Source: Ferrovaceae bacterium
GTDB taxonomy: Bacteria > Pseudomonadota > Gammaproteobacteria > Burkholderiales > Ferrovaceae
Assembly (NCBI GenBank): GCA_027311025.1
Contig: DAICZS010000007.1
Coordinates: 1 to 64,000 of the forward strand
DNA length: 64,000 nucleotides
Direction: 5' to 3'
Shown here: in pieces, positions 62,109-64,000 of the stretch
How positions within the stretch are numbered: the stretch's first letter is position 1
How the letters are laid out: each line of letters opens with the position of its first letter
Translations under genes and position numbers: made by a program
Notes under the pieces: model-generated
Told to the model about the DNA's origin: nothing
The model's input: only the letters and a program-made list of their open reading frames with translations
The model's database searches: none

Positions 62109-62431
62109 TGATGAAAGGTGGTTTGTCCGGCCTGATGAAACAGGCCCAACAGATGCAGGAAAACATGCGCCGCGCCCAGACCGAACTGGCACAGCGTGAG
62201 GTTGAAGGGCAGGCGGGGTCGGGGATGGTCAAGGTGGTGGTGACCTGTGATCACGACGTCAAGCGCGTCAGCATCGACGCCTCGGTCATGGATGACAAGG
62301 ACATGCTGGAAGACCTGCTGGTGGTTGCGCTGAAAGACGCGCATCGTCAGGTCGAAGCGGCCACGCAGGAACGCATGGGTGGTTTCACGGCGGGCATGGG
62401 ACTGCCCCCGGGACTCAAGCTGCCCTTCTGA
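62108..62431 (+). CDS. ybaB: Nucleoid-associated protein, YbaB/EbfC family
   Basis: A 107-residue dimeric DNA-binding protein. [20 protein letters not shown] at the N-terminus and the [18 protein letters not shown] core are typical. ATG 62108 lies 7 bases after GGAG, and ATG 62111 is equally possible. It is translationally coupled to dnaX and followed by recR, the standard order. Confidence 0.95.
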   Translation: MMKGGLSGLMKQAQQMQENMRRAQTELAQREVEGQAGSGMVKVVVTCDHDVKRVSIDASVMDDKDMLEDLLVVALKDAHRQVEAATQERMGGFTAGMGLPPGLKLPF

Positions 62432-62438
62432 ACCGGTT

Positions 62439-64000
<1,562 letters not shown>

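Overview
This is a chromosomal window from a Gram-negative bacterium, most likely a betaproteobacterium. The evidence is the 5S rRNA sequence, the gene order leuC-leuD-leuB-asd-fimV-like-truA-trpF-trpB-trpA-accD-(SPOR)-cvpA-purF-metZ, a PhaM-type granule protein, a PPi-dependent phosphofructokinase next to an H+-pyrophosphatase, and lipid A genes (lpxH, lpxK, kdsB, pagL). The genus cannot be fixed from sequence alone. Coding density is very high and no gene-free stretch exceeds 300 bases; the longest gaps are 31864-32108 and 45675-45896.

Layout. 1-590: end of an rRNA operon (23S 3' end, 5S, terminator). 591-3838, minus: ldcA and maeB. 3953-18135, plus: aroC, then a long biosynthetic run for leucine (leuCDB), aspartate semialdehyde (asd), tryptophan (trpF, trpB, trpA), fatty acid (accD), purine (purF) and methionine (metZ), with truA, a very short FimV-like protein, a SPOR protein and cvpA. 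18132-19953, minus: lpxH, ppiB and a TPR lipoprotein-like or secreted protein, divergent from cysS. 21498-27422, minus: the heat-shock block hrcA-hemH-grpE-dnaK-dnaJ, with two recognisable sigma-32 promoters. 27461-29996, plus: nadK and recN. 29950-31863, minus: mnmC.

31864-33190 is the least ordinary part. A leader with three consecutive hairpins, the last able to hide the ribosome binding site, precedes an unrecognised 347-residue protein. Its C-terminus resembles a module found in plasmid transfer proteins. A strong terminator closes the unit. 33234-45674 returns to housekeeping genes: a CobD/CbiB-like membrane protein, rsgA, a Ste24-type protease, orn, dsbD, queG, tsaE, amiC, mutL, miaA and xseA. 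An AT-rich gap at 45675-45896 holds an inverted pair of DnaA-box-like sequences. 45897-53597: exbB, exbD, lpxK, a Trm112-like protein, kdsB, adk, PPi-dependent pfp, hppA and a Nudix hydrolase. 53594-59742: pip, then a poly-3-hydroxybutyrate mobilisation set (phaZ, phaM-like, bdhA, a fused 3-oxoacid CoA-transferase) interleaved with folA and ribA. 59807-64000: SRP RNA, pagL, dnaX-ybaB-recR and the start of serS.

Functional themes. Depolymerase, 3-hydroxybutyrate dehydrogenase and CoA-transferase together would turn stored PHB into acetoacetyl-CoA. Pfp and HppA suggest that pyrophosphate is used as an energy currency. No insertion sequence, integrase, CRISPR array or tRNA gene was seen.
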